Shown here one piece after another: positions 37,762 through 46,564 of a stretch of DNA of 64,000 bases. Every line of letters begins with the position of its first letter. Within the stretch, counting starts at the first letter, position 1. The notes under the pieces were generated by a model. That model worked only from the letters and a program-made list of their open reading frames with translations. It had not been told where the DNA came from and made no database searches. Position numbers and translations under genes: made by a program. Source of the stretch: UBA966 sp046350355 (GTDB lineage: Bacteria; Planctomycetota; Phycisphaerae; Phycisphaerales; SM1A02); the NCBI GenBank assembly GCA_046350355.1, contig JAXMAN010000002.1, forward strand, positions 248,001 through 312,000, in the 5' to 3' direction.

Positions 37762-37767
37762 TACGCT
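37762..37767 (+). promoter_or_regulatory. Predicted -10 of the leaderless tricorn gene
   Basis: GTACGCTT contains TACGCT 6 nt before the ATG at 37774; the octamer is identical to that before the gene at 23202. Confidence 0.4.
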
Positions 37768-37773
37768 TGCGCG

Positions 37774-40700
37774 ATGCTCCCGCACCGCGCACGCTTCATC
37801 CTGCCGCTGCTCTCCTCGCTCCTGCCCGCCTCCGCGCTCCTCGCGGGCGCGGGCGCGCCGGCCGGCGTCGCCGGCTACTACGCGCAGCCCGCGATCCACG
37901 GCGACCGCATCGTCTTCCAGTCCGGGGGCGACCTCTGGACCGCCGCGATCCCCGCCGACGGCGCGCGCGCGGTCGCGCAGCGGCTCACCAGCGCGACGGG
38001 CCTCGAGGCGCGCCCGATGCTCTCCCCCGACGGCACGCAGGTCGCCTTCGTCGCGCACTTCGAGGGCAATCCCGAGGTCTACGTCATGCCCGTCGCCGGC
38101 GGCACGCCGCGCCGCCTGACCTACCACCCCGACCGCGACCTCCCCGTGGGATGGACCCCCGACGGCACGCATGTCATCGTGCGCAGCTCGCGCGCGAACC
38201 CGATGGGCATGGGCGAGCTCTACACCGTCCCCGCCTCGGGCGGCGCGATGGAGCGCCTGCCCTACGGCGAGGGCGCGCTCGCCTCGGTGAACCCGAAGAC
38301 GGGCGAGACCGCCTTCAACCGCTGGAGCAACGAGAGCTGGTACTGGAAGGGCTACCGCGGCGGCACCGCGCCGGACCTGTGGATCGCCTCGAAGGACAAC
38401 ACGCAGTTCCGCCAGGCGACCAAGACCGACGAGAACGAGCTCTTCCCGATGTGGATCGGCGACCGGCTCTACTTCCTGAGCGACACCGACGGGCGCATGA
38501 ACATCTGGAGCATCGCCGCCGACGGCAACGACCGCCGCAAGCACACCAAGGCGGGCGCGCAGGACTTCGACCTGCGCTGGCCCAGCGCCGACACGGCGGG
38601 CGCGGCTCGCATCGCGTACGCGCAGGGGGGCGAGCTGTGGCTGCTCGAGACGGGCTCCGGCGCGGTGCGCCGGCTCGACATCGCGCTGGGCGGCGACCGC
38701 CTGGACGAGCGCGTGCGCCTGGAGGATCCGCTGTCCAACGTGACGGAGCTCGAGCTCTCCCCCGACGGCAAGCGCCTGGCGATGGTCTCGCGCGGCGAGC
38801 TGCTCGTCGGCCCCGTCGGCAAGCCCGAGCCGGGCGTGCTCCAGTCGTGGATGCAGCTTCCCGACCGCGCGGCCAGCCGCGAGTCGGGGATCTCGTGGCT
38901 CGATCCGCAGCACCTGCTGCTGCGCACCGACGCGGGCGGCGAGTGGTCCATCGAGAGCGTCGATGTCGCCGACCTGGGCAAGCCCGGCGCGGGCGAGCGC
39001 GCCGTCGCGCACAGCGACCGCTGGATCTTCGATCCGCAGTCGAGCCCCGACGGCGCGTGGATCGCGTACGGCGACAAGTCGCTGCGCCTGATGATCGTGC
39101 CTGCGAAGGGCGGCGACGCGAAGGTCGTCGGCACCTCGCGCGGCGGCGAGATCGTCGAGTACCGCTTCTCCCCCGACAGCCGCTGGCTCGCCTGGGTCGA
39201 GACGCTGCCCAACGGCATCGGCCGCATCCACCTCTACGACACGCAGGCGGGAACCGACCACTGCGTGAGCGACGGGCTCACCGACGACCGCCATCCGCGC
39301 TGGGATCCGAAGGGTTTCTACCTGTACTTCGCCAGCGCGCGCTCGATCGATCCGGTGCTGGACCAGTTCGACATGGCCTTCACGACGACGGACGCGTGGA
39401 ACCTCTACGCCGTGCCGCTGGCCGCCGCGACGCCGCCGCCGCTCCCGGGCGACGCGGCCGCCGCAGGCTTCGACCTGAAGAAGTGGTCCGCCCCCGCGAT
39501 GCCCGACGAGGGCGAGGAGGAGGCGGCCGAGGCCACCGCCGACGCGAAGCCGGCGAAGGACGCCGCGCCGGCGAAGGACGCGAAGGACGCGAAGGACGCG
39601 GCCGGGGCGAAGGACGCCGCGCCCGCCCCCGCGCCGCCGGCGCTCGAGCTCGACGGCTTCATGCGCCGCGCCGCGAAGCTGCCCGTCGAGGCGGGCACCT
39701 TCTCGCAGGTCGAGCCCGTCAACGGCGGCCTGCTCCTGCTGCGCGATCCGGTGCGCGGCCTGAGCGAGGACGAGGCGCCCCCGCCGGCGATCGGCGGCCG
39801 CGGCGGCTCGCTCGAGTACGCCGATCTCGGCGCGGGCGAGTGCAAGCCCGTCCTCGATGGCGCCGTCAACTTCTTCAACGTCTCGCGCGACCGCTCGACG
39901 GCGGTCATCGCGCGCACCGGCGGCAAGTCCACGATCGAGACGATCGCCCTCGCCGGGCTCGGCTCGCCCGGGATCACCCCCGCGCCGCTGAAGCTCGACG
40001 GCGTGAAGGTGCGCGTCGATCCGCGCGCCGAATGGGCGCAGATCTTCGACGAGGCGTGGCGCCTGCAGCGCGACTTCTTCTGGAAGCCCGACATGGGCGG
40101 CGTCGACTGGAAGGCGGTGAAGGCGCGCTACGCGGCGCTGCTGCCGCGCGTGGGCACGCGCATGGAGCTCAACGACCTCGTCGGCGAGATGTGCGGCGAG
40201 CTGGGCAACAGCCACTCGTACATCTCCGGCGGCGACGACTACGAGAAGCCCGCCGTCACCGCGGTGGGCCTGCTGGGCATCGACGCCTCGCCGGTGAAGG
40301 ACGGCTTCCGCATCGAGCGCGTCCTGCCGCAGCTTGGCGACGAGGAGTCCGACCGCTCGCCGCTCGCCGCGCCGCACCTGAAGGTCGTCCCCGGCGAGAC
40401 CATCGTCGCCGTCGCCGGCCGCTCCGTCGCGGGCATGGGCGAGCTGGGCGAGGCGCTCGTGGGCAAGGTCGGCCAGCGCGTCGCGGTCGCGGTGCGCGGC
40501 GCCGGCGACAACGGCGCGGTGCGCGTCATCGAGGTCGTGCCCATCGGCTCGGAGGAGCCGCTGCGCTACCTCGACTGGGTCGAGTCGCGCCGCCGCTTCG
40601 TCGACGAGAAGAGCGGGGGACGCCTGGGCTACGTGCACATGCCCGACATGGGCGCGCCCGGCCTGGTCGCCTTCATCCGCGGCTTCTACCCGCAGTACGA

Positions 40701-41238
40701 CAAGCCGGGACTCATCCTGGACGACCGCTTCAACGGCGGCGGCTTCGTGAGCCAGATGATCCTGGAGCGCCTGAAGCGCCGTCCGGTCGCGCAGGACCGT
40801 CCGCGCGAGGGCGCGCCCTCAACCTACCCGATGCGCGCGCCCGCCGGCCCGATGGCGGTGCTCATCAACGAGAACGCCGGCTCCGACGGCGACATCTTCC
40901 CGACGGGCTTCCGCCTCTACGGGCTCGGGCCGGTGATCGGCTCGCGCACCTGGGGCGGCATCGTGGGCATCCGCGACGACAAGCCCTTCCTCGACGGCGG
41001 CCGCGCGACGCAGCCCGAGTTCGCCTTCTGGGAGCCCAAGCTGGGCTACGGACTGGAGAACTGCGGCGTCGTCCCGGACATCGACGTCCCGCTCACGCCC
41101 GCCGACCGCGCCGCAGGGCGCGATCCGCAGCTCGAGCGCGCCATCGCCGAGGTGCTCGCGCGCCTGCCGAAGGAGCCCGCCGCGGTGGCGCCGGTCCCGG
41201 ACCGCACGAACTCGCCCGTCCCGCCCGCGGCGCGCTGA
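37774..41238 (+). CDS. Tricorn protease homologue (S41B), exported
   Basis: 1154 aa. Signal peptide about 1-30. Residues 30-560 form the beta-propellers (repeated LSPDGTQVAFVAHFEGNPEV, WTPDGTHVIVRSS, SPDSRWLAWVE). A charged Ala/Lys/Asp linker (about 575-620) separates them from the helical C1 domain (WRLQRDFFWKPDMGGVDW), a PDZ-like domain (about 825-930) and the core: GNSHSYISGGDDY with the Ser-His pair, LDDRFNGGG, and the nucleophile in NENAGSDGDIFPTGF. Tricorn degrades peptides of 6-12 residues. The leader here implies a periplasmic enzyme. The length matches the family. A 17-bp inverted repeat ends the gene region. Confidence 0.93.
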   Translation: MLPHRARFILPLLSSLLPASALLAGAGAPAGVAGYYAQPAIHGDRIVFQSGGDLWTAAIPADGARAVAQRLTSATGLEARPMLSPDGTQVAFVAHFEGNPEVYVMPVAGGTPRRLTYHPDRDLPVGWTPDGTHVIVRSSRANPMGMGELYTVPASGGAMERLPYGEGALASVNPKTGETAFNRWSNESWYWKGYRGGTAPDLWIASKDNTQFRQATKTDENELFPMWIGDRLYFLSDTDGRMNIWSIAADGNDRRKHTKAGAQDFDLRWPSADTAGAARIAYAQGGELWLLETGSGAVRRLDIALGGDRLDERVRLEDPLSNVTELELSPDGKRLAMVSRGELLVGPVGKPEPGVLQSWMQLPDRAASRESGISWLDPQHLLLRTDAGGEWSIESVDVADLGKPGAGERAVAHSDRWIFDPQSSPDGAWIAYGDKSLRLMIVPAKGGDAKVVGTSRGGEIVEYRFSPDSRWLAWVETLPNGIGRIHLYDTQAGTDHCVSDGLTDDRHPRWDPKGFYLYFASARSIDPVLDQFDMAFTTTDAWNLYAVPLAAATPPPLPGDAAAAGFDLKKWSAPAMPDEGEEEAAEATADAKPAKDAAPAKDAKDAKDAAGAKDAAPAPAPPALELDGFMRRAAKLPVEAGTFSQVEPVNGGLLLLRDPVRGLSEDEAPPPAIGGRGGSLEYADLGAGECKPVLDGAVNFFNVSRDRSTAVIARTGGKSTIETIALAGLGSPGITPAPLKLDGVKVRVDPRAEWAQIFDEAWRLQRDFFWKPDMGGVDWKAVKARYAALLPRVGTRMELNDLVGEMCGELGNSHSYISGGDDYEKPAVTAVGLLGIDASPVKDGFRIERVLPQLGDEESDRSPLAAPHLKVVPGETIVAVAGRSVAGMGELGEALVGKVGQRVAVAVRGAGDNGAVRVIEVVPIGSEEPLRYLDWVESRRRFVDEKSGGRLGYVHMPDMGAPGLVAFIRGFYPQYDKPGLILDDRFNGGGFVSQMILERLKRRPVAQDRPREGAPSTYPMRAPAGPMAVLINENAGSDGDIFPTGFRLYGLGPVIGSRTWGGIVGIRDDKPFLDGGRATQPEFAFWEPKLGYGLENCGVVPDIDVPLTPADRAAGRDPQLERAIAEVLARLPKEPAAVAPVPDRTNSPVPPAAR

Positions 41239-41272
41239 CCGGCCGCGGGGCCAGATCCCCGGCAAAGAGGCA

Positions 41273-41310
41273 CCGGCCCGCGGCGCGCACCACTGCGCGC
41301 CGCGGGCCGG
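41273..41310. terminator. Long GC hairpin between convergent genes
   Basis: Perfect 17-bp arms (41273-41289 and 41294-41310) around a 4-nt loop CCAC. It lies between the tricorn stop and the prpD stop. There is no T-run on either side, so it is a stem-only bidirectional terminator or transcript-end protector rather than a standard intrinsic terminator. Confidence 0.6.
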
Positions 41311-41331
41311 CCGCGTCTGCGTCCGTCCCGC

Positions 41332-42867
41332 TCAGTCGATCGGATCGCGCTTGGCGATCGTGAAGTCGTAGAGCGAGGCGAGCTCCTTCGGGTTCAGCCG
41401 CTCGAGGCGGTTGAGCTTCTCGACCAGCGGCTTGGGATCCTCCATCGCCAGGCGGCCGAGCTGCTCGAACTTGTTCGCCAGGATGCCCTTGAGGTCCGCG
41501 GTGCGGTTGCGCGCGTGGCCGCTGGGGTACATCACCAGCCCGCTGTCGAGCGTGCGGCCGTCGGTCGTCGTGATGACCACCGAGGTCGGGATGCCGTCGG
41601 GGTACTTCGCGTCGTACTCGGGGCCGCCGTGCGCGAAGTCGATCTTCTCCATGATCGCGCGCGTGCGCTTGTCGGCGATCGCCTGCGCGGAGTAGTCCTG
41701 CGGCGCCAGGAAGAGCAGCTTCCACATCGCGTCGTTGTCCGCGGCGATGCGGCCCGTGCCCGCCTGCTTGGCGGCGTCGATCGCCTTCCGCAGGAGCGTG
41801 CCCACGATGTAGACCATCGAGTGGTCCGCGCTCTGGCGCGTCTTGGGATCGCGCTTGGCGGGGTCGCCGATGATGCCGAAGGCCGGCTCGTAGGCGACGA
41901 TGCGGATCCCCTTGATCGCGTCGGGATTCTCCAGCAGCTCCGGATGCGCGCGCAGGAGGTCGATCACGCCCTGCAGCGCGCCCGCGCTCTGGTGCTCGTA
42001 GAGGCCCAGCTTGAAGTGCATCCCCATCACGGCGAAGTCCTCGCCGGCGGTGGAGAGGACCAGCGGGAAGGGGCTGTCCCCCGAGGTCTTCTCGAACTGG
42101 CGGAACATGCTCTCGGGGTTGCGGAAGATGTCCTTGGGGCCGACGAAGCCGCGCATCGAGCGCATCATGCTCAGGACCGCGACCTCGGTGCTGATCGCGG
42201 CGCTCGCGCCCTTGCTGTCGCTGAGCTGCTTGCCCGCGCGGATGGCGCGCCAGGGGATGTAGTGCGCGACCACCATGCCGATGGCGCTCTCGATCTGCTC
42301 GGGCGTCGCGCCCAGCATCGCGCCCCAGGTGGCGGCGCTGGCGACCGCGCCGTGCACGACATGGTCGATCTTGTAGCTCTTGAGGCTGAAGACCTCGGCG
42401 AGGCGGCCGCGGATCTCGTCCGAGAGCATCATGCCGCGCAGCGCCCACGCGCCGTCCTGGCCCGAGAGCTGCGCCGCGGCGATGGCGACGGGGTAGAAGT
42501 CGTTGTGGCCGAACTCGCCCGCGACGAATCCCAGCTCCTTGCGGTAGCCGAAGTTCGTGCCGTTGCTGTCCCACTCGCGCACGGCGGAGGAGTTGGCGAC
42601 GATCGCCTTCTCCGGCGCGACCTTCGCGGTGCTGCCGAAGAAGGGGACGCCCTTGGCGCTGGGGTACTCGAGCGCCTCGGCGCGCAGCAGGTTCGGGGCG
42701 TTGGTGCCCAGCGCGATCGCGCTGACGCCGCAGAGGACCGAGTCGGTGTGGAAGAGCTTGGTGCGCTCCTCGACGATCGGGCTCGGGCGCGCGTTGCGCA
42801 TGAAGTCGACGGCGTACTGGCCCAGGCCGAGCGCCTGGTTGGTGTTGGGCTTGAGTTCGACGGACAC
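41332..42867 (-). CDS. prpD: MmgE/PrpD family 2-methylcitrate dehydratase
   Basis: 511 aa. The MmgE/PrpD pattern is clear: SVLCGVSAIALGTNAPNLLR, ANSSAVREWDSNGTNFG, FGHNDFYPVAIAAAQLSG, VHGAVASAATWGAMLG, and the C-terminal YPSGHARNRTADLKGILANK. PrpD dehydrates 2-methylcitrate in the methylcitrate route for propionyl-CoA. Other methylcitrate genes are absent from the window, so iminosuccinate or other MmgE substrates remain possible. The start is GTG at 42867, decided by AAGGAG 7 nt upstream. Confidence 0.9.
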   Translation of the reverse strand: MSVELKPNTNQALGLGQYAVDFMRNARPSPIVEERTKLFHTDSVLCGVSAIALGTNAPNLLRAEALEYPSAKGVPFFGSTAKVAPEKAIVANSSAVREWDSNGTNFGYRKELGFVAGEFGHNDFYPVAIAAAQLSGQDGAWALRGMMLSDEIRGRLAEVFSLKSYKIDHVVHGAVASAATWGAMLGATPEQIESAIGMVVAHYIPWRAIRAGKQLSDSKGASAAISTEVAVLSMMRSMRGFVGPKDIFRNPESMFRQFEKTSGDSPFPLVLSTAGEDFAVMGMHFKLGLYEHQSAGALQGVIDLLRAHPELLENPDAIKGIRIVAYEPAFGIIGDPAKRDPKTRQSADHSMVYIVGTLLRKAIDAAKQAGTGRIAADNDAMWKLLFLAPQDYSAQAIADKRTRAIMEKIDFAHGGPEYDAKYPDGIPTSVVITTTDGRTLDSGLVMYPSGHARNRTADLKGILANKFEQLGRLAMEDPKPLVEKLNRLERLNPKELASLYDFTIAKRDPID

Positions 42868-42931
42868 GGCGCGTGCTCCTTGCTGTTCGTCCCGCGCGGG
42901 GCGCGGGCGGGGGATACGGGGAAAGGGAGAA

Positions 42932-42937
42932 ATGATA
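42932..42937 (-). promoter_or_regulatory. TATCAT -10 of prpD
   Basis: CCCTATCATTTC on the minus strand, about 65 nt upstream of the GTG, which has its own Shine-Dalgarno. The divergent glycosyltransferase gene has TAGGAT at 42948-42953 on the plus strand. Confidence 0.4.
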
Positions 42938-42968
42938 GGGATTCCGCTAGGATCCGCCTCCCCTCGCC

Positions 42969-44018
42969 ATGCGCCGCCACCAGGGCGAAAACCTCCGCGA
43001 CGGCTGCGCCATCGCCCTGGTGGCCAACGACGCCATCGGGAACTTCGTCATCGCGACCCCGCTGGCGCAGATGCTGCGGGCGCGCCACGCGCCGGCGCGG
43101 CTGGACCTCTTCTCGGGCGCGCGCTCGATGGAGCTCGCGGGCGCCTCGCCGCTCTTCTCGCACGCGTACGCGCCCTTCGGGGCGGCGCCGAGCGACGGGA
43201 ACGGGCCGCTGCCGGCGGGGCTGCCGGCGTACGACCTCGTCGTGAACATCGAATGGAGCGGCTGGGCGAAGACGCTCGCGGGGCGGCTCACCCGCGCCGG
43301 CGCGGGCGTGGTCTGCGGGCCCGCCACGGACGCCGCAGGCGCGGAGCTGCCCTTCGGCGACGATCCGCGCGCACGCCTCTGGCAGGACCAGGGCTGGGTC
43401 TCGCCCGACCTGCGCGCGCGCTACCCCTTCCTGCAGAGCGGGTGGATCGCGGAGATCTTCTGCCGCCTCGCCTTCCTCGAGGGCGCGGTCCCCGCCTACC
43501 AGGTGCCGCAGGCGGATCCGACGGCCGCGCCGGCGCTCGCGGGCGCGCGCGTGCCGGATCTGCTCGTCGCGTGCAGCGCAAGCCTGCCCGAGAAGCTCTG
43601 GGGCGCCGACGCCTGGGAAGAGGCGCTGCGCTTCGCGCGCGACCAGGGGCTCGAGGCGGGGCTGCTCGGCGCGCCGCGGCGCAGCCAGGGCGCCTTCTGG
43701 CAGGGGGCCGACGCCGAGGACCGGCTCGTCGCGGGCGGGCTCGTGCGCGACCTGCGCGGCGCCTTCACGCTGCCGCAGGTGGTCGGTGCGCTGGCGCGCG
43801 CGCGCGCGGTGCTCACCCTGGACAACGGCATCATGCACCTGGCGGCGGCGGTCGGCACGCCGACGGTCGCGCTCTTTCGCGAGGGCATCCACCGCCTCTG
43901 GACCCCGCCCGCGCCGCACATCCATCCGGTGGTCGCTGGCGCGGGCGCGCCCGTCTCGACGATTCCCGTCGCCCCCGTGCGCGTCGCGCTCGCCGCGGCG
44001 AGCGGCGCGAGCCTCTGA
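42969..44018 (+). CDS. Glycosyltransferase family 9 (heptosyltransferase-like)
   Basis: 349 aa with two Rossmann-like halves. The N-terminal half has NDAIGNFVIATPLAQMLRAR; the C-terminal half has VACSASLPEKLWGADAWEEA and the family signature LTLDNGIMHLAAAVGTPTVA with the nucleotide-sugar contact region. GT9 enzymes add heptose or related sugars to the lipopolysaccharide core. It is single, divergent from prpD and convergent with the B12-GTPase gene; no other LPS gene is near. Confidence 0.87.
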   Translation: MRRHQGENLRDGCAIALVANDAIGNFVIATPLAQMLRARHAPARLDLFSGARSMELAGASPLFSHAYAPFGAAPSDGNGPLPAGLPAYDLVVNIEWSGWAKTLAGRLTRAGAGVVCGPATDAAGAELPFGDDPRARLWQDQGWVSPDLRARYPFLQSGWIAEIFCRLAFLEGAVPAYQVPQADPTAAPALAGARVPDLLVACSASLPEKLWGADAWEEALRFARDQGLEAGLLGAPRRSQGAFWQGADAEDRLVAGGLVRDLRGAFTLPQVVGALARARAVLTLDNGIMHLAAAVGTPTVALFREGIHRLWTPPAPHIHPVVAGAGAPVSTIPVAPVRVALAAASGASL

Positions 44019-44033
44019 CCCGCCGCGCGAGAA

Positions 44034-45149
44034 TCAGCCCAGCAGCGCGTCGAGCAGCTCCACGACGCCCTTGCCCTCGGTCGCGATGGTCTCCAGGATC
44101 CGGCGGCCCGAGGCGATGTCCAGCAGCTCGCGCACCAGCTTCGCCTCGCCGGCGTGGTCGGCCTTGTTGGCGACGAAGAGGTCCGCGATCTCCAGAATGC
44201 CGGCCTTGTCCATCTGCACCGCGTCGCCCATGCCCGGCACGACGACGACCGCGGTGCGGTCCACGTGCTGGCGGATCGCGACGTCGTTCTGTCCCGCGCC
44301 GACGGTCTCGATGATGAGCCGGTCAAAGCCCGCCGCGCCGATGAGGCCGACGATCTCGGGCAGGCTGCGGTAGTCCTCGCCGACGATCGCCAGCGAGCGG
44401 TAGAAGACCTTGTCGTCGACGGCGTTGAAGTCCACGCGCAGGCGGTCGCCCAGCAGCGCGCCGCCGGTGATCGGGCTCATCGGATCGAAGGCGACGACCG
44501 CGACGCGCTGGCCGCGGCGCACCGCTTCGCCCGCCATCGCGGCGACGAGCGTGCTCTTGCCCGCGCCTGGCGAGCCGGTGATGCCCACGACGCGCGCGGG
44601 GCGCCGGAGCGCCGTCCCCGCGGGCAGCTTCCCCGCGTGCGCCATCGAGATCTGCCGCGCGAGCACCGCCTCCTTCGCGGCGCTCTGCAGCGGCGCGTAC
44701 GGCCGCACGCAGGCGCGCACGCTGTCGACGATCTCCTCCATCCCGGTGCCGGTGTGGTAGATGCGCGCGACGCCCGCGTCCAGCAGCGCCTGCACGTCCG
44801 ACTGCGGGATGATCCCGCCCACGTTCACCGCGATGTCCGGGCGGCCCACCGCGCGCAGCTCCTGCACGAGCCGCGGCACGAGCACCAGGTGCGAGTTGGA
44901 CATCATCGAGCAGGCGACGCAGTCGGCGTCCTCGTCGCGCGCGCCGATGGCCAGGCTGCGCGGGGTCTGCCAGAGTCCGCTGTAGACGACGTGGATGCCC
45001 GCGTCGCGCATCACTCGCGCGATCAGCTTGACGCCGCGGTCGTGGCCGTCGAGCCCCATCTTGCCCAGCAGCACGCGCGGGCGGTGGGGGAGGTCGCCGC
45101 AGCGGTCCTGCTTGGGGATGGCGGTCGTCGGTTCGGCGGTCGAGCGCAT
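44034..45149 (-). CDS. B12-binding domain fused to MeaB/MeaI-type GTPase chaperone
   Basis: 371 aa. Residues about 20-145 are the B12-binding small subunit of acyl-CoA mutases (LLGKMGLDGHDRG with the His ligand, VGGIIPQSDVQALLDAGVAR). Residues about 150-371 are the MeaB G protein: GITGSPGAGKSTLVAAM (P-loop), DPMSPITGGALLGDR, IIETVGAGQND and VANKAD. Order and content equal the first two-thirds of IcmF (B12-GTPase-mutase) without the mutase barrel. The catalytic subunit is encoded apart, at 21198-22883. It should deliver, protect and exchange adenosyl-B12. I took ATG 45149; the longer upstream frame is Arg/Pro noise. Confidence 0.88.
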   Translation of the reverse strand: MRSTAEPTTAIPKQDRCGDLPHRPRVLLGKMGLDGHDRGVKLIARVMRDAGIHVVYSGLWQTPRSLAIGARDEDADCVACSMMSNSHLVLVPRLVQELRAVGRPDIAVNVGGIIPQSDVQALLDAGVARIYHTGTGMEEIVDSVRACVRPYAPLQSAAKEAVLARQISMAHAGKLPAGTALRRPARVVGITGSPGAGKSTLVAAMAGEAVRRGQRVAVVAFDPMSPITGGALLGDRLRVDFNAVDDKVFYRSLAIVGEDYRSLPEIVGLIGAAGFDRLIIETVGAGQNDVAIRQHVDRTAVVVVPGMGDAVQMDKAGILEIADLFVANKADHAGEAKLVRELLDIASGRRILETIATEGKGVVELLDALLG

Positions 45150-45180
45150 GGGTGGTCCTGGCTGCGGAGGGTGGTGGGAC

Positions 45181-45927
45181 TCAGGCGTCCGCGCCGGCGC
45201 CGGGTCCGCCCGCGGGACCACCGTCGCCCGACGGACCGGCGGCGGCCTCGAGCGCCTCCTTCGCGCGCAGCCGCTTGCGGTCGCGCGCCTCCTCGGTCCA
45301 GTCGTCGGGATAGAAGCGCACCGCGAGCGCACCCACGATGAGGTGCATGTCGCGGAACTTGTAGTCGTCGAGCACGATCGTGCGGCCGTCGGTCAGGCGC
45401 ACCGACGCGAGGGACTTGCTCATCCAGCGCGACATGTCGATGTCGGCGATCTGGTCGCGCGGGAAGGTGCCCTCCGGCGCGGTGAGCGTGCCGTCGTCCT
45501 CCAGGCGGTAGCGCTTGCGCGCGGCGTTGGCCCACTCCCACAGGAACCAGGGCGCGCCGAGCACGCCGCAGCCCACCATGTAGAGCCAGAGCTGCACGGG
45601 CCGGTCGTACGCGGCAGGACGCTGCGGCGCGGCGCCCTTGTACTTCTCCACCACCTTGTTCGCGGCCTCGTAGCGCGCGAGCTCGTCGGGGGTGATGTTC
45701 GCGCCGACGCCGGGGGCCGCCTGCGTCGCCTGCACGGCGGCCTGCGCCTTGCCCTGCAGCTCGCTCACGGTGCTCACCGCCTGCTCGTATTCGTTCGCGG
45801 CGGCCTCGCGCGCGGGGATCGAGACCCAGTAGTCGTACGCGCCCCAGAGCGCGAAGACGAGGCAGAGCGCCGCGTAGAACAGGTTCCACCACTTGTGGCG
45901 GGGCTGCAGGGTGGTTTCGATCGCCAT
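45181..45927 (-). CDS. Inner-membrane protein, function unknown
   Basis: 248 aa. Two helices (about 14-34 and 112-130) bracket a periplasmic helical loop with heptads (EYEQAVSTVSELQGKAQAAV, ARYEAANKVVEKY). The cytoplasmic C-terminal part (LEDDGTLTAPEGTFPRDQIA, then VRLTDGRTIVLDDYKF) looks like a small PH-type beta domain; the end is Gly/Ala-rich. It lies 31 bp upstream of the B12-GTPase gene and 18 bp downstream of the lipoprotein gene on the same strand. I do not recognise the family. Confidence 0.65.
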   Translation of the reverse strand: MAIETTLQPRHKWWNLFYAALCLVFALWGAYDYWVSIPAREAAANEYEQAVSTVSELQGKAQAAVQATQAAPGVGANITPDELARYEAANKVVEKYKGAAPQRPAAYDRPVQLWLYMVGCGVLGAPWFLWEWANAARKRYRLEDDGTLTAPEGTFPRDQIADIDMSRWMSKSLASVRLTDGRTIVLDDYKFRDMHLIVGALAVRFYPDDWTEEARDRKRLRAKEALEAAAGPSGDGGPAGGPGAGADA

Positions 45928-45935
45928 GGACTTCG

Positions 45936-45941
45936 AGTGTA
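45936..45941 (-). promoter_or_regulatory. Predicted -10 of the membrane-protein gene
   Basis: TACACT on the minus strand, 8 nt before the ATG at 45927. The same hexamer stands 9 nt before the upstream lipoprotein gene. Confidence 0.35.
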
Positions 45942-45945
45942 GCGG

Positions 45946-46473
45946 TCAGGGTCGCGCGGCCGGCGCGGCGGTCTCGGCGGCGGCCGGGGCGGGCGCGGTG
46001 CCCGAGGCGGCCGGGGGGAGCACGACGGCGCTCGCGGGCGCGATGCCCTCGACCACGTCGTAGATCCGGACCGACTTCCAGCCGTCCTTCCACTTGGCCA
46101 CCAGCTCCAGGTGGGCCGGATCGTCCAGGTACGCGCGGTAGTCCGCCTCGGTGCGGAACCCGACGTAGAGGCCGACGTCGAAGTCGCGCAGCACGTTCGG
46201 GCGGTCGCTCACCATCGGCACGCCGCACGAGTAGCTCGCGACCGACCGGATCCCCGGCAGGGCGACGTCGCAGTCCGAGACGAGCTCGGCGATGCGCGTG
46301 GGGTCCTTCACGGTGACCAGCACGATGTGCGTGATGGGGACGGTGCCGAAGGTCTCGCGGCGCGCGGCCGAGATCTGCTTGGGGGTGGACTCGCAGCCCG
46401 GGAAGGCGAGTCCGGCCAGGAGCGCGGCGGCGAGCGCGGCGGCCGTGACGGTCCGAGTGCGGCGGGGCGTCAT
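45946..46473 (-). CDS. Lipoprotein with stress-responsive A/B barrel (Dabb) domain
   Basis: 175 aa. Signal with lipobox FPGC, lipidated Cys27. The Dabb domain runs from about residue 45: ITHIVLVTVKDPTRIAELVS, VASYSCGVPMVSDRPNVLRD, FDVGLYVGFRTEADYRAYLD, and the closing DPAHLELVAKWKDGW. The family is a small dimeric alpha/beta barrel of varied use. The Ala/Pro tail is low complexity. ATG 46473 is set by the lipobox; the open frame to 46824 is not supported. Confidence 0.82.
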   Translation of the reverse strand: MTPRRTRTVTAAALAAALLAGLAFPGCESTPKQISAARRETFGTVPITHIVLVTVKDPTRIAELVSDCDVALPGIRSVASYSCGVPMVSDRPNVLRDFDVGLYVGFRTEADYRAYLDDPAHLELVAKWKDGWKSVRIYDVVEGIAPASAVVLPPAASGTAPAPAAAETAAPAARP

Positions 46474-46482
46474 GGGAACGAA

Positions 46483-46488
46483 AGTGTA
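46483..46488 (-). promoter_or_regulatory. Predicted -10 of the Dabb lipoprotein gene
   Basis: TTCTACACTTTCGTTCCCAT: TACACT ends 9 nt before the ATG at 46473, giving at most a very short leader. Confidence 0.35.
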
Positions 46489-46529
46489 GAACGCCGGGCC
46501 GGCTCCCGCCGCCTGCGCGCCAATGAAAA

Positions 46530-46564
46530 CCCCCGCTGCGCGGGAGGGTTCTGCGCAGCGGGGG
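46530..46564 (-). terminator. Intrinsic terminator, minus strand
   Basis: 12-bp perfect stem (CCCCCGCTGCGC with GCGCAGCGGGGG) and an 11-nt loop, followed on the minus strand by TTTTCATT. It lies 445 bp downstream of the nrdJ stop and is the first strong terminator for that transcript. It also insulates the Dabb lipoprotein promoter. Confidence 0.7.

Noticed and set aside
34261..40638. 2125-codon minus-strand open frame across the thiolase, fbp and tricorn region
   Set aside because: Only its last 379 codons (the epimerase) are coding; the rest is antisense or out of frame to thiolase, fbp and tricorn.
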